DNA of 13,209 bases, taken from an uncultured Eubacteriales bacterium (lineage in GTDB: Bacteria > Bacillota > Clostridia > Oscillospirales > Oscillospiraceae). The stretch spans positions 1-13,209 of the forward strand of contig USHP01000023.1 in the NCBI GenBank assembly GCA_900554625.1. Reading direction: 5' to 3'. This document shows positions 12,945 to 13,209 of the stretch, in pieces. Every line of letters starts with the position of its first letter. Position 1 is the stretch's first letter. The translations under genes were made by a program, and so were the position numbers. The notes beneath the pieces were generated by a model. The model had not been told where the DNA came from, did no database searches, and saw nothing but the letters and a program-made list of their open reading frames with translations.

Positions 12945-13209
12945 CAGCGCTCCTCCATCCATTCATCCGCCCGCACCATCATTTTGGCAAGCAGGATATC
13001 CAGGGTTTCCCGCTCCTGGGGGGTCAGATCCTGGGTCATGTAATCCGACCAGGACGACAGAATTTCCCGGATCCGGGGCAGCAGGTCCAGGGTTTTCTGG
13101 GTGGGGAAGAGCATCATGGCCCGTTTGTCCTCCGGCTGGCAGCAGCGGGTGAGAAATCCGGCCTCTTCCAGCACCGCCACTTCCCGGGTCACGTTGCTCT
13201 TATTAGTGC
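12944..13209 (-). CDS. MarR-family transcriptional regulator, partial at right edge
   Basis: The minus-strand frame is open to the window edge (89 residues seen) and ends at TGA 12944-12946, overlapping the ATG of the first ABC gene. The visible part covers the recognition helix and wing of a MarR winged helix: 'TNKSNVTREVAVLEEAGFLT' and 'RCCQPEDKRAMMLFPTQKTL' (the D-x-R...L-x-x-T wing pattern), followed by the dimerisation helix 'LLPRIREILSSWSDYMTQDL' and a final helix ending in EWMEER. MarR proteins bind palindromic operators near their own promoter and are released by small ligands; here the target operon would be regulator-ABC-ABC-CAT. A GTG at 13192 is in frame but internal to the domain, so the true start is right of the window, as is the operator. 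The cut reflects the window, not damage. Confidence 0.9.
   Translation of the reverse strand, partial: TNKSNVTREVAVLEEAGFLTRCCQPEDKRAMMLFPTQKTLDLLPRIREILSSWSDYMTQDLTPQERETLDILLAKMMVRADEWMEER
12952..12956 (-). promoter_or_regulatory. Ribosome binding site deciding the start of the 570-aa ABC subunit
   Basis: The minus strand reads GGAGG here, inside the last codons of the MarR gene, 7 bases before ATG 12944. It lies downstream of the alternative ATG 12962, which therefore lacks a site, so 12944 is preferred. Confidence 0.75.

Noticed and set aside
11709..13043. Plus-strand open frame (444 codons) opposite the 570-aa ABC subunit and MarR
   Set aside because: Composition is Gln/His/Gly/Asn-rich, no ribosome binding site or domain; shadow of the real genes.
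1..13209. CRISPR arrays, tRNA or rRNA genes, riboswitches
   Set aside because: No regularly spaced direct repeats, no tRNA-like cloverleaf and no recognised rRNA or riboswitch core were seen on reading; covariance-model searches were not possible here.

Overview
The window looks like a chromosomal segment of a moderately high-GC member of the Clostridia, probably an Oscillospirales/Ruminococcaceae-type gut Firmicute. This rests on strong GGAGG-type ribosome binding sites, occasional TTG starts, intrinsic terminators, a MarR-ABC-ABC-CAT resistance cassette, small DUF3846/DUF6809-type mobile-element proteins, and a Gram-positive pilus-like operon. The assignment is inferred from gene content, because there is no rRNA or other marker gene.

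Region 1 (about 1-2720) is a decayed piece of an integrative element, mostly on the minus strand. It holds an excisionase-type helix-turn-helix gene cut by the left window edge, a DUF6809-like small protein, a DUF3846 protein, a 5' remnant of an IS1182-family transposase (plus strand), the first ~45 codons of a zinc-ribbon protein that runs into that IS remnant, and a broken nuclease-like gene. The nuclease-like gene has lost its 5' end and carries a one-base frameshift.

Region 2 (about 2720-3800) is a 5'-truncated plus-strand gene resembling GtfB, the glycosylation chaperone of accessory Sec systems. Its broken end abuts the broken 5' end of the nuclease gene, so one junction near 2720 damaged two divergent genes. 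A long hairpin follows it.

Region 3 (about 3800-8690) is a plus-strand operon with a well-formed sigma-70-type promoter (TTGAAT, 17 bp, TATGAT) and a strong terminator. In order it encodes a transglutaminase-like lipoprotein, a PilC/GspF membrane platform protein, four small single-span membrane proteins (the second DUF4860-like) and a PilT-type ATPase. The small genes overlap or nearly abut. It looks like a compact type IV filament-like apparatus. No PilB, no prepilin peptidase and no canonical GFTLIE prepilin are present, and the leading catalytic-type transglutaminase domain is unexpected. This is the most interesting locus here.

Region 4 (about 8690-13209, minus strand) is a tightly coupled operon. 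It holds a MarR-family regulator (cut by the right edge), two half-size ABC exporters and a chloramphenicol acetyltransferase-type enzyme. The exporter motifs are complementary: one subunit has a degenerate Walker B and H-loop, the other a deviant signature, so they should form one heterodimer with one canonical and one degenerate ATP site. A bidirectional hairpin terminator separates this operon from the convergent pilus-like operon.

No gene-free stretch longer than 300 bases was found. No tRNA, rRNA, CRISPR array or riboswitch was recognised.
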